The notes below the pieces were generated by a model. That model saw only the letters and a list, made by a program, of their open reading frames with translations, did not search any database and was not told the origin of the DNA. From an uncultured Bacillota bacterium (GTDB lineage Bacteria; Bacillota_I; Bacilli_A; RFN20; CAG-288): DNA of 64,000 bases. Every line of letters begins with the position of its first letter. The stretch's first letter is position 1. The stretch spans positions 1-64,000 of the forward strand of contig CASDOO010000020.1 in assembly GCA_949282275.1 (NCBI GenBank), given 5' to 3'. This document shows positions 61,180 to 64,000 of this stretch, in pieces. The translations under genes were made by a program, and so were the position numbers.

Positions 61180-62427
61180 ATGAAAAAAAGAAGAACGCTT
61201 CTCACCCTCACGGCCATCCTCGGCTGCTTCGGCCTTTTGGCATCCTGCAACAACGGCGAAGAACCCTCTTCCCCGATCAGCGGCGATAGCCAAACGACGC
61301 AGGACGGCAGCTCGAACACCGGAACCGGAGGCGGCACGACAACCGGCGATAAGACTCTTGTCGGAGCTTATACTTCGCCGGCGGAGCTCGTCTATAGGAA
61401 CATGCGCCCGACCTACAACTACTATATGACCTACTTCAACTTCGAATCCCTGGAACTTTTCTCCGACTACACTTATGCCCTGAGCTATTCCTCGATGATG
61501 TTCTCGGCCGTCGTCCTTCCCGATGTTGGAAGCGATGCGACCTCCAACGAGAGGGACAATACGGTCGAGACCTACTATGGCACCTATGAATCCGTCGTCA
61601 ATGATCTCGATGAGGATTCCCTCGACATCACCCTCTCCATCCCCAACCGCGTCGTCGTCAGCTACGATTCCAAATACTTCATCGATACGGCCCAGTGGAC
61701 GGATGCAATGGCCGATGCCGTTGCCGTCAAGGATGCCGATGGCAATGTCACAAAGTCCTTTACGGCCGAAAGCTATCTTGCCAGCAAGGCCTTCCATGAA
61801 AAGACCATCCTTGCCAGCAAGAGCAACTATTCCTTCGACTTCTTCGAACTGCGGGGCGCCGATGAGGCGGATCCGGACGTCACCGTTTCTACCGATACCC
61901 AAGGCCTTGTCGCAGCCTATCTGACGCCGGCGAAGTTCTTCTATCAGAACATGCGTCCGAACTTCAACTACTACATCACCAGCTTCACCCAGCAGCAGCT
62001 CCTCGTCTATTCCGACAACACCTATGAGATGAACGTCTTCTCCTCCCAGTTCTCCGGCCTAATCCTTCCTGAGGAAGGAAGCAATGCTTCGGGCAGCGAG
62101 CGCGTCAACTATGTCCAGAAGTTCAACGGCGACTGCACATCTCAGACCGATGACCTCGACGAGGACTCTCTGGATATCTCCCTGAGTGCGCCGGAAAGGG
62201 CCCGCATCTACTTCAACTCCCTCTACTACCTTGACACCGAAAAATGGACCGAGGAGATGACCGAGAAGACCAACACGACCAACGAGGATCAGACCGTTAC
62301 CGTCAATTACCCCGATGGCGAAAGCTATCTCAAGGCCGTGGCCTTCGACGCCCAGGAAATCCTTGCCAGCAAAACCAACTATTCCTTCGACTACATCGAC
62401 GACCTCGTTGCGCCGATTCTCGTCTAA
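61180..62427 (+). CDS. Lipoprotein with two tandem repeats, unknown function
   Basis: 415 residues. The signal ends in LLASC with Cys23 as the lipid site, then a Ser/Gly/Thr-rich linker. Two copies of a domain of about 160 residues follow (about 59-220 and 242-405): VGAYTSPAELVYRNMRPTYN and VAAYLTPAKFFYQNMRPNFN open them, DLDEDSLDITLS and DLDEDSLDISLS occur in the middle, and LASKSNYSFDFF and LASKTNYSFDYI end them. AAGGAGG precedes the ATG. It is co-transcribed with the GH3 enzyme and may bind carbohydrate on the cell surface; function is inference from neighbours. Confidence 0.75.
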   Translation: MKKRRTLLTLTAILGCFGLLASCNNGEEPSSPISGDSQTTQDGSSNTGTGGGTTTGDKTLVGAYTSPAELVYRNMRPTYNYYMTYFNFESLELFSDYTYALSYSSMMFSAVVLPDVGSDATSNERDNTVETYYGTYESVVNDLDEDSLDITLSIPNRVVVSYDSKYFIDTAQWTDAMADAVAVKDADGNVTKSFTAESYLASKAFHEKTILASKSNYSFDFFELRGADEADPDVTVSTDTQGLVAAYLTPAKFFYQNMRPNFNYYITSFTQQQLLVYSDNTYEMNVFSSQFSGLILPEEGSNASGSERVNYVQKFNGDCTSQTDDLDEDSLDISLSAPERARIYFNSLYYLDTEKWTEEMTEKTNTTNEDQTVTVNYPDGESYLKAVAFDAQEILASKTNYSFDYIDDLVAPILV

Positions 62428-62445
62428 GGTAAAGGAGATTCCGAA

Positions 62446-64000
62446 ATGAATTTCAGAAAGCTCAGAGGAGGAAGTGCCATTTGCGTAAGCGTTCTTTCGC
62501 TTGCCATCTTCGCCTCCATCCTTGCCTTCGATAATGCCGGACAAGTCAATATCGCCCTCGGCATCACTTCCGGCGCCAACTTTGGCCGGAGCGACTACGA
62601 TTCCGTCGAGGAAATGCGCGAAGCCGAAAGGGAAAACGAAATACAGACCCAGGAAGAAGGCTCCGTCCTGCTTTTCAACAACAACGATGCCCTGCCTTTG
62701 AAGTCCACCGACAAGGTTACTCTGCTTGGAAGGACTTCTGCCGACAACATCTTCCGCGGCGGTTCCGGCGGCAGCGCAACGACCGATGCCGATGCCGTCA
62801 ATCTCTATGAAGCGATGACCGCCAAGGGCTTTTCCATCAACAAGACCGTCTATGATGCCTTGGCTTCAAGCGGAATGGCGCGGGCAAGAGGCGATATCGC
62901 CGAAGTCTCTTCTTCCTTCTATGGCGATTATCAGGACACCTTTACCCAATATGGCGATGCCGCTATCATCACGCTTGGCAGATATTCCGGCGAACAGCAG
63001 GACTATGCCGCCGGAGGCGATAGCAACCAGCCGGTCGAGACGAACGAAGAAGGCAATCCCGTCGACGTCGATGGCCTTCCGATGCTCTCCCTCCATCCGG
63101 AGGAAAGGGATGTCATCAAGATGGCCAAGGATTCCGGCAAGTTCAAGAAGATCATCGTTCTCCTCAACACCGGAACCTCCATGGATGTCGGTGAGCTGCA
63201 ATCCCTTGGCGTCGATGCCTGCCTGTGGATCGGCTATCCCGGGTATACGGGCTTTGATGGCGTTGCCAACGTCCTTGCCGGCGATGCCGACCCTTCCGGA
63301 AGGCTTGTCGACACCTATGCCACAGATTCCCTTTCAAGCCCGGCGATGCGAAACTACGGCAACTTCACCTTCACGAACGTCACCACCACAAGCCAAGACC
63401 ACTATCTTGTCTATGCCGAGGGCATCTACATCGGATACAAGTACTACGAAACCCGATACTATGATCAGGTAAAGAACCAGAACAACGCCACCTCCAGCAA
63501 GGGTGCCTATGCCTCCGATGGCGGCTGGGACTATGCCGACGAAATGGTCTACACCTTCGGACATGGTCTCTCCTACGCCTCTTTCACCCAGACGCTGAAG
63601 GAGGTCGAGTGGGATCAGGAGAACAATACCGTCACCGCGACTGTCAACGTCAAGAACAACGGCGTCGGCGAAGCAAGCACCTACGAAGGGCCTTCCAAGG
63701 ATGTCGTTGAACTCTACGTCAATCTCCCCTATGCCAAGGGACAGGCCGAAAAGAGCGCCATTCAGCTAATTGGCTTTGCCAAGACCGGGGACCTTAATCC
63801 CGGTGAGGATCAGGACGTCACGATCACGGTCGACGACTACCTCTTTGCCACTTATGACGAAAATGCCGTAAACGGCGCCGATACGTCCAAGAAGGGCTGT
63901 TATGTCTTCGACCCCGGCGACTACAACTTCGCCATCGGAAAGGATGCTCACGATGCCCTGAACAACGTTCTGGCAAAGGAAGGCGTCAAAGGTCTCTTCG
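62446..64000 (+). CDS. Glycoside hydrolase family 3, domain-permuted (partial)
   Basis: The gene runs off the window after 518 codons. A signal anchor (about 12-28) is followed by the GH3 C-terminal alpha/beta sandwich domain: EGSVLLFNNNDALPLKSTDKVTLLG in the normal position of GH3_C, then RGGSGGSATTDADAVNLYEA, IIVLLNTGTSMDVGEL and WIGYPGYTGFDGVANVLAGDADPSGRL, and a fibronectin III-like domain (YTFGHGLSYASF, VTATVNVKNNG). In ordinary GH3 enzymes the TIM barrel precedes these parts; here they come first, so the barrel must lie beyond the window, the permuted order known from Ruminococcus beta-glucosidase. AAAGGAG precedes the ATG. It probably acts on plant or host beta-glycans. Confidence 0.85.
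   Translation, partial: MNFRKLRGGSAICVSVLSLAIFASILAFDNAGQVNIALGITSGANFGRSDYDSVEEMREAERENEIQTQEEGSVLLFNNNDALPLKSTDKVTLLGRTSADNIFRGGSGGSATTDADAVNLYEAMTAKGFSINKTVYDALASSGMARARGDIAEVSSSFYGDYQDTFTQYGDAAIITLGRYSGEQQDYAAGGDSNQPVETNEEGNPVDVDGLPMLSLHPEERDVIKMAKDSGKFKKIIVLLNTGTSMDVGELQSLGVDACLWIGYPGYTGFDGVANVLAGDADPSGRLVDTYATDSLSSPAMRNYGNFTFTNVTTTSQDHYLVYAEGIYIGYKYYETRYYDQVKNQNNATSSKGAYASDGGWDYADEMVYTFGHGLSYASFTQTLKEVEWDQENNTVTATVNVKNNGVGEASTYEGPSKDVVELYVNLPYAKGQAEKSAIQLIGFAKTGDLNPGEDQDVTITVDDYLFATYDENAVNGADTSKKGCYVFDPGDYNFAIGKDAHDALNNVLAKEGVKGLF

Overview
The window looks like a chromosomal segment of an anaerobic, host-associated member of the Bacillota (class Bacilli, probably an uncultured lineage on the Erysipelotrichia/Mollicutes side). 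This is inferred from strong AGGAGG ribosome binding sites, sigma-A type promoters, an L-box and a yybP-ykoY riboswitch, CcpA-type operators, an AddAB-like helicase-nuclease, a UvrX/YolD-type polymerase pair and rubrerythrin. A large mycoplasma-like PotA and an initiator tRNA with an altered anticodon stem add to it. TGA is used as a stop here: several genes end in TGA within tight overlaps. Most genes are of intermediate GC. The DUF4143-type ATPase genes and the gene for a 950-residue secreted protein are visibly AT-richer.

Layout. 0-1.5 kb: two tRNAs and a DUF4143-type AAA ATPase. 1.8-7.7 kb: a Gpi18-like membrane glycosyltransferase, a dead LysR gene whose 3' end carries a promoter, a lysine riboswitch, a two-gene amino-acid ABC importer, then a manganese riboswitch and mntP. 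8-13 kb: a small membrane peptide gene, a PAP2/MarR/MFS operon with a palindromic operator, decayed ATPase genes and tRNA-fMet. 13.2-20 kb: an ATP-grasp ligase, a GNAT acetyltransferase and the polyamine importer potABCD. 20.2-35.1 kb: a phosphatase gene, then a ten-gene minus-strand operon. 35.4-41.6 kb: a membrane protein, a guanylate-kinase-like gene, polymerase/YolD, rpsF-ssb-rpsR and a frameshifted ATPase gene. 41.8-57.3 kb: a GPH sugar transporter under a cre-like operator, SpoU methylase, SRAP protein, HAD phosphatase, glyA-addBA and a heterodimeric ABC exporter. 57.4-64 kb: rubrerythrin, a tandem Lrp-like regulator with an ADP-forming acyl-CoA synthetase-like protein, and a cre-preceded repeat lipoprotein followed by a domain-permuted GH3 enzyme that runs off the end.

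The most interesting region is the operon at 35.09-20.88 kb. One good promoter precedes ten genes joined by overlaps or gaps of at most 14 bases. They encode a TasA-like exported protein, a SipW/ER-type signal peptidase, a membrane-anchored McrB-like AAA+ ATPase, a DUF2357-like protein ending in a zinc ribbon, a lipoprotein with collagen-like patches, a second exported protein with a SipW-like signal, a 950-residue secreted protein, an ABC-2 type exporter (ATPase and permease) and an 855-residue protein with a predicted beta-helix. I know of no described system with this combination. I read it as a candidate surface-fibre or matrix assembly machine in which AAA+ and DUF2357 proteins, usually seen in McrBC-type restriction, have been reused. 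That function is inference. The gene content and coupling are seen directly.
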